The position numbers and the translations under genes are program-made. A stretch of DNA of 64,000 bases from NCBI GenBank assembly GCA_023055505.1, contig JALIRH010000002.1:55424733-55488732 (forward strand). The letters are read 5' to 3'. Positions within the stretch are counted from its first letter, which is position 1; each line of letters opens with the position of its first letter. Of this stretch, positions 50,279 to 60,938 are shown one piece after another. The notes below the pieces were generated by a model that saw only the letters and a list, made by a program, of their open reading frames with translations, did no database searches and was not told the DNA's origin. The DNA comes from Callipepla californica brunnescens. Lineage: Eukaryota > Chordata > Aves > Galliformes > Odontophoridae.

Positions 50279-51483
50279 GGTGGTTGAAAAAGCAAAGTCT
50301 GTCCAACTTCACGGTTTCCAAACAGACAGAAGCCTTGTTGCACTTTCTCCTCCAGAGATCTCTACAGGTAGCACTGAGAAACACCTCACTGTGAGAACAA
50401 TCCTTTACCTTTAATCAGTCCCAATTTCACTATTTTCTAATCCTCTTGGTTTTAGTGAACGGACTGATGACTTGAACTGGTTTCTCTAGGTGTCCTGCCT
50501 TTCTCTGGCCTGCGCAAATGGATTTGTTTGTCTGATGTCTCCAACAAAACTGCCTGTGTGTGACAAGCACCTGACACACACACCCTCACTCCATGAACAT
50601 TTATTTAGATAGCTGAGCCTATACATTTGCCTAAAAGTGCATCGTTTTAATGCCAATTTTGAGCATGAGCAGCAGTGGGCTCTTGCAAATTTGGAGAAGA
50701 TAAAATAACCATTCTGCTCAGACCTGAAAACTGGATTTCCCATTTATTATTTCATAAGATGTTAACCGTTTTAATTGACAAGAATTTAAACTAGCGTCTC
50801 TCTCAAATTCAAGATTGTAAAGTAAGCAGCAGAAAAGAGCATGTTCTGTGTAAGTGAGACAGAGCAATGTTCTAAACATGCAATGGAGGAAAAAGTGCCA
50901 TGGCAGTATTTCTGCAGAAGTAATCACTTGCACAGCTCCTTTGGTAATGTTTAAGCCAAAAGACTGCTTGGTTCATTTATACATGGCCAAAAACTGGGTC
51001 CATATGAATGACCTCCTACCACCTCTCCACTGCTCAGTGAGTTCCGGCATCCTTTCAGTTTTGCACAGTGGAAATCCATCACGTTTCACTTGCCAACAAG
51101 GACCATAAAATGTTAGGGCACATGCTTCATTTCCAAAGTTGCAAAAGTCTTACTATTACTCTTGTCTAAATACCGATGTTACATTCTGGAGAGTTTTGGT
51201 CAGTTTATTCTTGCTAGCACTGGGAAATGTTAGTTGAGTGTTGTGCCAGAAGGGCATATGGAATAAAGGGAATTCATCTTGTGTGTAAGATGCATGTAAA
51301 CCCTTAATGTTGCTCAGTGTAGTGGCTGAGTTTTAGAAGAGCCCTGTGGAATATCCATTTGTAGAGTCCTTGATGATTCCAATAACCTCTGCTTTATTCC
51401 CTGATCAGTCTAGTTAGCAAATGTCTGGTTTAAAGGCTGGAAGATGAGGAGCAGAGTTTGTGTATGACGTGGGCACCTCCAGT

Positions 51484-51549
51484 TTTGCTTGTTTCATAAT
51501 CCAAGTGAAATGATATTACTGACTATTTTACAGTGATTGTAAAGAGAAG
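51484..51549 (+). repeat. 66-bp segment duplicated at 53,712-53,777 (likely source copy)
   Basis: Direct comparison gives 64 of 66 matching positions with 53712-53777 in the same orientation (differences at 51493 and 51508). This copy lies in single-copy DNA, whereas the other breaks a CR1 element, so this one is the more likely source. The two lie about 2.2 kb apart. Confidence 0.9.
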
Positions 51550-51782
51550 TTTGTATATTTCTTACTGTCAGCATACTTATTCATGTACTGCTTAAAATAA
51601 TAATTGACAGCCATTGCTGTTCTCACAAATTTAAATTTGCCACATCAAATCTAATGTAATTGCATAGAGAAGAAAAAGTGTAAGTCATGCTATTAATAAC
51701 TGAGAAAGTATTTTGTGTCCTGATTCAGCTATGTGTTTAAAACCAATTCTTAAAAACTGGTTGCCCTGTTTTACTGGACCAC

Positions 51783-51808
51783 AGATAAACCTATGTTCTT
51801 GACACATA
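51783..51808. repeat. 26-nt flank shared with 20,597-20,622
   Basis: Partner of the segment at 20597-20622 (23/26 identical). It is again placed 14 nt outside the 3' tail of a minus-strand CR1 of the same sequence group. Confidence 0.7.
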
Positions 51809-51821
51809 TCATGCATTTTTT

Positions 51822-52041
51822 TCATAGAATCACAGAATGTCACGGGTTGGAAGGGACCTTAAAACCCACCCAGCCCCCCAATGGGCAGGGCTGCCCCCAG
51901 CATCTCATCTGCCCAGGGCTCCATCCAACCTGGCCTTGAGCACCTGCAGGGTTGGGGTACCACAGTTTCTCTGGGCAGCTGTACTACTGCCTCACTGCCC
52001 TCTGAAGGAAAAAAAAAATGTTCTTGACATCCAACCTAAAT
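51822..52041 (-). mobile_element. CR1 LINE 3' end fragment
   Basis: Minus-strand copy: 'tcatagaatcacagaatgt', 'gggttggaagggacctta', 'gggcagggctgcccccag', 'ctccatccaacctggcctt', 'agtttctctgggcagctgt' and 'tgacatccaacctaaat', where homology stops. An A10 run at 52009-52018 replaces the usual 'aaagaatttcttc' text. The + strand frame 51837-52043 is an antisense shadow. Confidence 0.95.
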
Positions 52042-53577
52042 AATAGCAAATTACTCAGAATATATAGATACTATATTACCTAGCTTAGTATTCTAATTTT
52101 GAAATATCTTATTTAGAACGACTTATTCAATATTTGATTCAGAGAAATAATCCTCCTCTAGCAATATCCAGTATTTCCTCATTTTAAATATGTATACTCA
52201 TATTACTTTTTATGTACCATATCTTTCTTCTCATTAATGAAGTTTGACAATTTTTGACAGGACAGAAAGGAAATTCATTATATTCAGTAATAGAAAACAC
52301 ATTCCTCATTTTTCTAGCAGCGAGCAGCTGCAATGAAATTGCCTAAACCACTATATCACTATTCTCTGCCTTTGTGGTTCTTAAGGTCATCCTCAAGGGT
52401 CTTCAATCTCATGTTCACAGCTTGGCACCTGGTAATTTTCACAATAAGGAAATACAAAGAAGCTATATATTTTTATTCTAAGAAGGAATTTTTTTCATTA
52501 TATGAGAAGAAATAAATCTGTCAGGTTGAAAATATTAAAAGTCAGATGGTTGACTGTAATATTTGCAGCAATGTCAATGCCAACTTTGTTTAGCAAACTT
52601 TGGAATGAAAATTTCTGCATGACAAAGAAACTTTCTTTCTCATTTAAATAAACTGTCAACATGTATGGGAATTGGAATTTTTATTTTGATAACCAATGGA
52701 TTTTAAGAGTAATTTCTGGTAGTTGGACTGAAAGGTGCTCAGCATTACTTTTTCTTAATAGGTTACTCACTATTTTTGCTGTTGTCAGTTTCAGTGGGCT
52801 AAAACAAAGCAAGAGTAGGTAATTTCCTCTATGTATAGAATGCCTAGAATTAGTAGCTGAGGAAGAGCTAAAATAGGCTATAGTATACAATCCAGTCAAT
52901 TTCCTTAAGAATTTCTTCAAACACTTGCTTTGTTCTCTGTAGGAATATGAGAGGCTTCTTTGTTATGTAGCTTCATTTCTTCCAAATATATATTTCTTTT
53001 TTTTCTTTTTTTTATAAAATGCAAATAGAAATATTTTAGTCAAATTTTTTTGTTAGTGGAAATAGAAAGTATCCTGAATATGAAGACAGTAACTAAAAGC
53101 CATAAAGCCATTAGATGAATAGCATGCTGAAAAGCAGTCTACTTTTTATTCATTTGTTTTACTACTCAAATGCTCTAGAAGTTTCATTTTTCACATTTTG
53201 TCATTAAAAAATGAGTTTGATCTATCATAGTGGTAAATGTACGCAATGTAAACTGATTCACAAAGTTAATCATAACCACCACGTTGTCATAACTGGTCTG
53301 ATCTGCGCTCAGTCCCATAAAATCAAAGCAGCTCAGCCCTACCAGGACTTGCTTTCCCTCAGATCTTCTTCCTGGTGCTGGGTCAGCGCATTCAGTCTCA
53401 CAGTTCTTGAAGGGAAGGGCAGAGGGTGTGAGAAGAGCTCTGTAATAGGTTGCAGCAGAGGGAGGAGTTTGCAATAAGTAAGATTACTTCAAGAGTGAGG
53501 GAGACAGTGAGACAAAAAGAAATGCTTTGTGAACTGCTTTGTTCTACCATCTGATATAATCTTTTCATGTCAGATGA
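52042..53577. other. A+T-rich single-copy DNA
   Basis: About 1.5 kb. T-rich runs occur near 52996-53012. No gene or repeat recognised. Confidence 0.5.
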
Positions 53578-53603
53578 TTGTGTCATTCTGATGAATGACA
53601 CAA
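53578..53603. repeat. Perfect 11-bp fold-back at the broken edge of a CR1
   Basis: TTGTGTCATTC (53578-53588) is the exact reverse complement of GAATGACACAA (53593-53603), with the 4-nt loop TGAT. The right arm runs into recognisable CR1 sequence. The left arm is not expected CR1 sequence. The element lacks its 3' tail exactly here. Confidence 0.8.
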
Positions 53604-54275
53604 CCTCACTGGGCAGGCCATTCCAGCACCTCACCTTTCTTTCCAAGGCTAAGTGTTCCCTAATATCCAACCTGAACCTCCCCTGGAGCAACTTGAGGCC
53701 ATTCTCTCTTCTTTGCTTGTGTCATAATCCAAGTAAAATGATATTACTGACTATTTTACAGTGATTGTAAAGAGAAGGGAGAAGAGGCCAACTCCCATCT
53801 CACTACCGCTTTCTCTCAGGTCATGGGAGGGGGCAGTAAGGTCTCCCCTGAGACTCCTCCAGACTTAGCAGCTCCAGTTCCTTCAGCCACTTCCCATCAG
53901 ACTCGTGCTCCAGACCCTTCACAATTTCACTGCCCTTCTCTGGACATGCTCCAGGGTCTCAGTGTCTTTCTTGCAGTGAGGGCCCCGAAACTGAACACAT
54001 TACTCAAGGTGTAACCTCACCAGTATTGAATACAGAGGGGCGATCTCTGCCCTGCTTCTGCTGGCTGCACTGTTTCTGATATAAACCAGGATGTCCACTG
54101 GCTTTCTTGGCCACCTGGGCACACTGCTGGCTCATGTTCAGCCAAGTGTCAACCAACATCCCTAGGTCCTTTTCTTCTGTACAGCCTTACAGCTGCTGCC
54201 CCAAGCCTGTATCATTGCCTGGTGTTGTTGTGACCAAATTGTAGCACCTGGCACTTTGTCTTCTATCAAAACCCC
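53593..54275 (-). mobile_element. CR1 LINE fragment, 3'-truncated and interrupted by a 66-bp insert
   Basis: Minus-strand CR1. 'aacctcactgggcaggcca', 'ctaatatccaacctgaacc' and 'cttgaggccattctctctt' lie to the left, then a 66-bp foreign segment at 53712-53777. Homology resumes at 'ggagaagaggccaactccc' and continues through 'ctggacatgctccagggtc', 'tctttcttgcagtgagggc', 'ttcttggccacctgggcac' and 'cccaagcctgtatcattgc' to about 54275. The 3' UTR and tail are missing. The expected CR1 text at the insert (of the kind 'gtcctatcgctagttac') is absent, so the insert replaced about 20 bp. Confidence 0.93.
53712..53777 (+). repeat. 66-bp copy of 51,484-51,549 inside CR1
   Basis: 64/66 identical to 51484-51549, same orientation (differences at 53721 and 53736). 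Both edges are sharp against CR1 sequence. The right edge shows a short repeated GAGAAG (end of the insert and start of resumed CR1), which fits microhomology-guided joining. There are no tail and no obvious target-site duplication, so it is not a usual transposon insertion. Confidence 0.9.
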
Positions 54276-55953
54276 AAGACTACTAAGTAGCAAACCAAGC
54301 TGCATTCTCACTACAGTTTCCAGAAATTCTGTAACTTGCTAGAAAACTAGCTGCACAAAACAGCTAAGCGTGTAAATACAGACCACATCACTAGATGTCC
54401 TCCTCCAACAACAATTCTTCTAATTCTCAGTTAGCAAACACACTGTGGTCTGAAAAATGCCCTGGAATCAAGCACAGCACTGCAAAATCACCTGTTCAAA
54501 TTCAAATCGTCATAAAAGTAGGTCAGAGCTCTGCACTTATGAAATATGTTTTGCTACACACAAACTCAGCCAGAATTCCCAGAACATGCTGCATGGGTAC
54601 AAACATATTCACATAGAATATCAATTCCCATCATCAGAACTGGATAAATGATCATAATCAGCTGATTATGCATGCTCCTTGCACACCATTCTAATGCTCA
54701 AAATTGTGTCTTAAATACTGATTCCACACATGTGGAAACTGTACTGTGAAACTCATTTAACAAAGCGAAGATTCAGGAGACAGTGACTTGTAAGCGTAAG
54801 AGACAATACATTGAAATTATATTGATGGAGTGGGGATCCAGAATATATTTTACATTGTAATGCGCATTCTAACATGCTGATGTTTGGGTGATTCTGATGA
54901 GAAAACAAAACCTTTTCTTAATTAAATGCATGCTTTTGATTTCCAGGTTCCTCTTCAAAATTGGTGTTTTTGCTTCCTTTAAGCCTCCAGAGCACTCATG
55001 CCAACAGTACTGGAACAGCTGAGAGCACCAGCTCTTCTAGGGATATTAATGTTCTATCATGCAAGTTCTGTCTTCAGTGATTTCAGTGTACTGAAATAGT
55101 GATGGAAGTCACTTGACTAAGTCCTAGGATTGGAATCCTCTGTATGCTAGCTATGTAGTGATAAGGATATTTTAACCGGAGGATGATGAGCAGATCATTA
55201 CTCTCAATGTGGAAAGTGATATTACTACATGCCCCACCAAGAGCTTACAAAAAGTACTCGGCTGAGCTAGCATATCAGCAACGAATGCTTGCATAGTCAA
55301 ATTGGTCTGTTGTAGTAGAGCCTTATAACTTTTTAGTCTGGGAAATTATGCAGGAAATCATGCACAGTGAACTGTATACTTTGACCATAACTGTCTATAT
55401 ACTTTGCTATTCTGGTTTGCTGGAAACACAGCTGTTGTATGGACAACCCTAAGTCTGTCCTTGATTTTTCCCTATGTGACTCTATGTACGTGAGTCAATG
55501 ATCATACCTGTGTCAGAATTTGACTCTCCCATTTTACATAATGTGTTTTTTTAGTAAAATGTTGTTGAGGAAAGCAAAAATAGGAACTTCAGACTGTTGT
55601 TTTTTGTTTTTTTTTTTAGATAGAAAATATTCCATATTTACACAATGCATGTACTAGTGGATGCTAGTAAAAAGGGGAAAAATATTTAAGTATATTTTTA
55701 CTGTATTTTCACAAGGACATACTTGAAGAATTGAAACATTCTGCAAGATCACAGATGCATCTAATGTAGATTTTTCTTATTATTTCAGGATTGTCTAAAT
55801 GCAAAATCTCTTTTTTTTTTTTTTTCCAGCTATACCTATTAGCATTCTGTTCTATTTTTTTTTATTTGCTAGTAACACTCTGTCTTGTAGCCTCTGGGAA
55901 GATCTTGTTTTATGATCACTGCTACCACACAACAGATTATGATCAAATTGTAC
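54276..55953. other. Single-copy DNA
   Basis: About 1.7 kb without a recognised gene or dispersed repeat. T15 lies at 55811-55825. Confidence 0.5.
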
Positions 55954-56267
55954 TCATAGAATTATTTGAGCTGAAGGAGACATTAAAGACCATCTTGTTC
56001 AATCCGCCTTGCCATCGACAGAGACTCCTTCCAGCAGCTCAGCTGCTCAGGCCCCATCCAACCTGGTCTTCAGTGGCTACAGGGATGGGGTGCCACAGCT
56101 TCTCTGAGCAGCTGTGCCAGCACCTCACTGCCCTCTAAGTAAAGAATTTCCTCTAAACTAAATTTTCCCTCCTTTAGTTTAATGCCATTTCTCCTTTTTC
56201 TATCACTACATTCCCTGATATAGAGTCCCTCCTAACTTTCTTTCAGGACCCTTTTCAGATACTTTCT
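55954..56267 (-). mobile_element. CR1 LINE 3' fragment
   Basis: Minus-strand CR1: 'ctcatagaattatttgagc', 'agctcagctgctcaggccc', 'catccaacctggtcttcag', 'gatggggtgccacagcttc', 'gtgccagcacctcactgcc', 'agtttaatgccatttctcc' and 'caggacccttttcagatac'. 5'-truncated near 56267. Same sequence group as the copies at 20.6 and 51.8 kb, but without their shared 26-nt flank. Confidence 0.93.
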
Positions 56268-58325
56268 ATTAATGCTTAATCATTGGTAAAATAGCAGTCC
56301 TGTCTTTTTTCTGTTCACTGGCAGCTGTCTTTCTCAGCAGGAGCAGTTTGATTATATAGCACCCTTGGCACCTGATACTGTGTGGTCAGAAGGTATTTCA
56401 CAAAGTATACTACCCAGAGAGTTTCATAAATTGAATGAACCCTGAGTATTTTTTCACTTCAAAAGGCATTAATGTATGGTATTTACACTTAAATTTGAGA
56501 TAATAGGACAGAGATGGATGAAGGAACTCAGTGACACCAAGTACACGCATGTCTTGTTAGTGTACTTTTTTCAGGTACTGGTGTCCTGTAACTTAGACAC
56601 TATTCACATTCTCCCTCCATGGCAGCATTTTTCTATCCTTTTCCACTCTTTTTTTACACTGTCATCTGGGCACATTGTAGTGATGCCTTAAGTAATGTGA
56701 CTTCAACACATACTATGTCTGCACAGTCAGAGGATGAGAAAGGATGAGAAAGGATGAGAACAGAACAATCAGTGAAAACTTTTTTGATCCAAATTTCAGT
56801 GACTTGAATGGTACCGATATGTACAGCACAAAGACAGAGGTGATGTGAAAGAAATAAAACCGTACTTTGAATTACATATCCCGATTGAAAAGAGATTCTA
56901 TGGAGCAATTCTTCATAGCACTCTGCCCAATTCTACCTGATGTACTTTAATTATGGTTTTATGTAATGAGTATTGCAACCTAGAACTATGAGGAAGACTG
57001 AAATTGTACCTGTAATGTTTTTTTTTCCTAGATGGAGTACATATATCTCTATGTATAAGTCAGAAGCTCACTTTTTCCCCATATTTCAGCTGATAGAAAA
57101 AGAAGCAATGATCACTGTTAAACCATCTCTTCATTTACACAGCATATTATCCAAATTTTTTTTAATGTTTAGCAGTGTTGTTCAGCAGCCACCCTGACCT
57201 TGGCTGTTAGTTACAGTCTGAGGTGCTAAGGGAAACCATCTGAGAATAGTAATTAAAGATCCTCTAGAAGCATTATATGTGCCATCTATACCTTTTTAAA
57301 ATTTATTTTCATATTTATCCTTTTTCTCTAAAATACTTACTTGCGTACTATTATGAGCCATTGCACATATCAAAAATGACAACAGGACTGAAGCATCAAC
57401 TTTTCCTTATTTTTCTTCCAAAAGCAGTATAGCAGCTCTTGGTTGACAACTGTTAACTTCTGTGCAAGTTCAAATCATGGGTGAAATTCTGTGGGAAGAA
57501 GTCCCATTTTTTTGCTGACAGTTTCATTTTCAAACATGCTTCAGCATCTAAGTATCAGAATAAGCTACAGGATATGACTGCTTTATGTTGACACAGCGAT
57601 CATCATCTTCCTCATTCCTGTTGAAGAGACATTATTATTATCTGGAAAATATTTGCAGCGATTGCTACTCCAGCAATTGCTACTGCAGCAGAACAAGCAG
57701 AATTATTTTTCTCTGGGTCTCTGTGCCCTCTTCTACTGTAGTTTTCCTTTTGCTGATCTTCCTCAAACAGCTCTTCTGGGCTATTTTGCAAGCTTTGAGG
57801 GCTCTCATTAAAAGTCCTTTGAACACAAGAACAGTATTGGCACAGTATTTGAAAGTGTTACAGCAGAGACAAAGTGTAGATAAGATTTTAGGGGACCAGC
57901 GTAAGGTGTTTTGTTTCAGGTGGACTATTACAAACAAGCAGGTCCTTTTTCCTTCTGCCAAGAAAAGGAGGGGTATTTTATTTGTTTTTTGTTTAGAGGA
58001 CTGTACTTTGTAAACAAAATAAAAAATTGGTTCTACAAGTCTCTGTAACTTTGTGAAAGCTAGAAGATATCTATACTCTTAGTGCTGTGATAGCCATGGG
58101 GGTCTTCCTTATGTTGGCCAATGGAGAGGACCGAAGCACTTATTCACTGTGTACCTCTACTCAATTTGCCCATTACATGAAGAAGATCTGAAAAATCATT
58201 TTGTACATCTGGTATTGCTGCTCTAAATGGACCTCTGAATACTACAGGTGTTGCTCACTTTCTCACTTTCAGTGCAACTAGTCCTGGCCACTGGAAACTG
58301 AGTAAGTGGATATTGGTAAAACAAC
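56268..58325. other. Single-copy DNA with a 142-codon open frame of doubtful meaning
   Basis: About 2 kb. An exact triple 10-bp repeat (aggatgagaa) lies at 56731-56760. The frame 57585-58013 (+, 142 codons) is the longest one not overlapping a repeat. Its stop is followed within about 5 nt by AATAAA. The protein is serine-rich, then hydrophobic, with no motif I recognise, and both strands are open. I do not call it a gene. Confidence 0.45.
56731..56760 (+). repeat. Exact 10-bp unit repeated three times
   Basis: The unit aggatgagaa occurs three times without a mismatch. It is a small tandem expansion in single-copy DNA. Confidence 0.9.
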
Positions 58326-58327
58326 TT

Positions 58328-58361
<34 letters not shown>

Positions 58362-58398
58362 ACCATCCATCCATCCATCTACCTACCCATCTATCTCT
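58326..58398 (+). repeat. Compound microsatellite (TC)n-(CTAT)n-(CCAT)n
   Basis: A dinucleotide TC run of about a dozen units passes into CTAT units, then CCAT units, then a mixed CTAC/CCAT/CTAT end. The step-wise change of unit suggests growth by slippage from one ancestral CT tract. Confidence 0.93.
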
Positions 58399-59349
58399 CA
58401 TACTGAAAGACTTCAACAGGTCTATGTTGCATAACACATTTTAAGCTCTATATTTTAGCCCTCAAAATTATACTGACTAATTAGATGTATGTGATCAGAG
58501 TAATTATTTCTTGGCAATATGATACAATGCATATTCAGTTACATGGAATTTTATCTTATATGAAATAATTGTCATAAAAACAGTAATAGTTGGTATGTCC
58601 TTAGAGCATGTCAGCAGTTAATCCACAAAACGATCAAGGGAGAAAATATCCTTTTCTCTCTGGCCCTGGTTTATTGATGTGTTCCCATTAATTATGATTA
58701 ATTTTCTGCTGACAATGCTCTCCTTAATGTAATCCAGTGCCAGCATATCTTCCCAGAGATTTATTAATAGGTAGGTTCATTTAGATCATGTAGCACAAAT
58801 ATTTTATAATGTTCTAATCTTGACAAAAAGGCAATGCCTTCCCAATTAAAAAAATATGAGAAGTAATTTTTCCCTATTAATAACCCACTAGGCCAAGTCA
58901 CACAGTTGAAGGTGTCTATTGTTTTTAAATTTTATAAGATTTCTTTCTTTGGAAGCTGCTCTTCTCTGTGTCTGTCTGTAGACAACTTCCAGTGATGCAG
59001 TTCTGACTGTACGTGGCTTGATCTTGCTCCTGTCCCAGGGGCTGCTTTCCACAGAGCCTGACAGGTTCCACCTCTCATATGAAAGTGTGGCTCCAGGGAG
59101 ACCTTCTGACAGTTTTAAGGTTGCCTTCACAGTATGCTTTTTAAATAAATAAAAAAAAAAAAACCTCAGAAATTTGAGTTTTATTTTTAAACACTTCTGC
59201 ATAAACATGTTTTTAATTTTTGCAGCTTCCTTGAGGAGTCAGATGCTCCCATCAAGACCAACTGCATATTGGGCTGCTCTATTATAAGAATGGCTGGTAG
59301 GAAAAGAAAAGGGAGTTTTTTTCCCATTAATTTAGCACTTGTGAAGCGG
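58399..59349. other. Single-copy DNA, possible conserved non-coding stretch
   Basis: 58480-58800 is complex A+T-rich sequence with several TAAT/ATTA cores (for example 'cattaattatgattaattt' near 58685) and no simple repeats, a texture common in vertebrate conserved non-coding elements. This is an impression only. An A13 run at 59151-59163 ends the region, and no gene is seen. Confidence 0.3.
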
Positions 59350-59680
59350 TGTTTGAAGTTCTGTTCCCTTCCAGTGTAGGAGAGATATTGAAAACCTGAA
59401 GGAGAGGACTACCTCTGAGGTCTGAGGCCTGGAGATATAACTTGCAAAGAGAGGTTGGCAAAGCTGAATCTTTTCAGGATGGAGGAAAGAAGGCCAGTGG
59501 GTGACATAAGTGATGTCTACTCAATGGAAGACATAAATAATGTCTACTCAGCATCCTGTGTGGTTTAAATATTTCACTCGAAGATGTGCAGTGATTGGAC
59601 CAGTGGACACCAGTTGTTGGAAATCCATCTGGATTTAAGATAAAATTTCTTTGCGTTGAGAGTGGTTACACACTTGGGGA
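59350..59680 (+). mobile_element. Very old CR1-like fragment
   Basis: A diverged + strand match to the CR1 ORF2 3' region: 'agttctgttcccttcc', 'ggatggaggaaagaaggcc', 'gattggaccagtggacacc' and 'gagagtggttacacacttg', in the right order. It holds a 21-bp imperfect tandem pair with 27-bp period at 59503-59550. No tail is visible. Confidence 0.5.
59503..59550 (+). repeat. Imperfect 21-bp tandem pair, 27-bp period
   Basis: Units at 59503-59523 and 59530-59550 match at 19 of 21 positions and share 'gacataa...atgtctactca'. The repeat lies within the putative old CR1. Confidence 0.8.
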
Positions 59681-60512
59681 GACTGAGTACTCAGTCCTAT
59701 CCATAAGAGTAGGAGAGAGCTCAGAACAGCCTGATTCAGCCGTGAAAGGAGCTATACTCCTGTGATTGATGATAACCTAAGTTTGCTCAGAGAAAGAGAT
59801 TGGAGCAGGTATGAAGAGATAAGGCAGTGGCCAGAATATAGAAGTATTTTTACCAATAAGTTCTAAATCTCCTGCCTTTGATGTTCACTCTTGACTCCTC
59901 CATTCAGAGGCCAATGCTCGGTTAAACATCAATCTTTAGATAGGTTTATGTCAATATTACAGCAAGAAATAAATTTTTCACATCTGGATAGTTCTCTGAT
60001 AAAAATTATTTGTTTTCTCTTCATGGATAAAAAACAATGTGACAAGATACTCCAACCACATTGTAGGTAGAACAGAAGCTCTTTATTTGGTGTTCAGCAC
60101 CAACAGCTGCAGGCTGTCGTATTTCTTTTTCTGTTAAATTGAAGTTGTAGTGTAAAAATAGACACTGGTGTTTATTGGAAGCTTAAACCTGCTGATGTTT
60201 TATAGATGTGGAAAGTTTTCTAATCACTATCTATTAAAATGACTGTCACGTTGTTGCATAAATTATCAGGATGACGCACTCCACCACAAGGCCTACTTAA
60301 AATATTTATTTTGAAAAAGCATTACCAGGTTTAGTAGAAGAGCAGTAACAGCCAAGGTTTAGAGCTGCTACAATTACAGGCATTTTTCTTAGCATCTTAT
60401 AAACTTGGCCAGACTATATTACCAGTGTCTTAGCAACCAGGAGCCATCAAACTGGTTCCGGAAGAACAGAAAATAAGTACTGAAAAATATTGGTGCATGC
60501 CAGGAAAAATAG
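59681..60512. other. Single-copy DNA
   Basis: About 830 bp with no gene or repeat that I can support. Confidence 0.5.
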
Positions 60513-60938
60513 AATCATATGGAGGAGCGGCTGAGGGAGCTGGGATTGTTTAGCCTGGAGAAAAGGAGGCTCAGAGGAGACCTCATCGCACTCTACCACT
60601 TCCTGAAGGGGGGCTGTGGTAAGGAGGAGGTCGGCCTCTTCTCCCAGGTAACTAATGACAGAACGAGAGGGAATGGCCACAACTTGCGCCAGGGAAGATT
60701 TAGATTAGATTTGAGGAAAAATTTTTTCTCTGAAAGAGTGGTCCAGCACTGGAATGGCCTGCCTAGGGAGGTGGTTGAGGCACCGTTCCTAGCGCTGTTC
60801 AAGAAGCGTTTAGATGAGGTGCTGAGGGATTTGATTTAGTAGCTTGGTGGGTAGGGATGGTGGTGGGAGGATGGTTGGACTAGATGATCTTTTAAGTCCT
60901 TTCCAACCTAATGAATCTATGAATCTATGAATCTATGG
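60513..60938 (+). mobile_element. CR1 LINE, best preserved copy (426 bp)
   Basis: A + strand 5'-truncated CR1 with an intact C-terminal ORF2 frame and complete 3' UTR. Blocks are 'gaggagcggctgagggagc', 'gagacctcatcgcactcta', 'agcactggaatggcctgcc' and 'ggttggactagatgatctt'. The tail is three AATCTATG units (60914-60937), a variant of the usual ATTCTATG octamer. Low decay makes it probably the youngest CR1 here. I see no clear target-site duplication. Confidence 0.97.
60519..60839 (+). pseudogene. C-terminal fragment of CR1 ORF2 (106 codons, open)
   Basis: The frame stays open from the truncation point to the natural ORF2 stop (TAG at 60837). It carries the conserved tail of CR1 ORF2: '[20 protein letters not shown]', '[14 protein letters not shown]', '[20 protein letters not shown]' and 'LPREVVE'. 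In the family this tail follows the RT domain and has no enzymatic motif of its own. Without endonuclease and RT it cannot move the element. The ATG at 60519 is internal and there is no promoter evidence. Confidence 0.9.

Larger units (their letters stand above)
49991..51782. other. Single-copy DNA holding a hairpin and the 66-bp duplicated segment
   Basis: No gene recognised in about 1.8 kb. It contains the perfect stem-loop at 50250-50278 and the 66-bp segment at 51484-51549 whose copy interrupts the CR1 at 53.7 kb. Confidence 0.5.

Noticed and set aside
51797..52030. Target-site duplication around the 51.8-kb CR1 (TGTTCTTGACA on both sides)
   Set aside because: The right-hand match lies in ordinary internal CR1 sequence ('tgacatccaacctaaat'), so the likeness is probably accidental.
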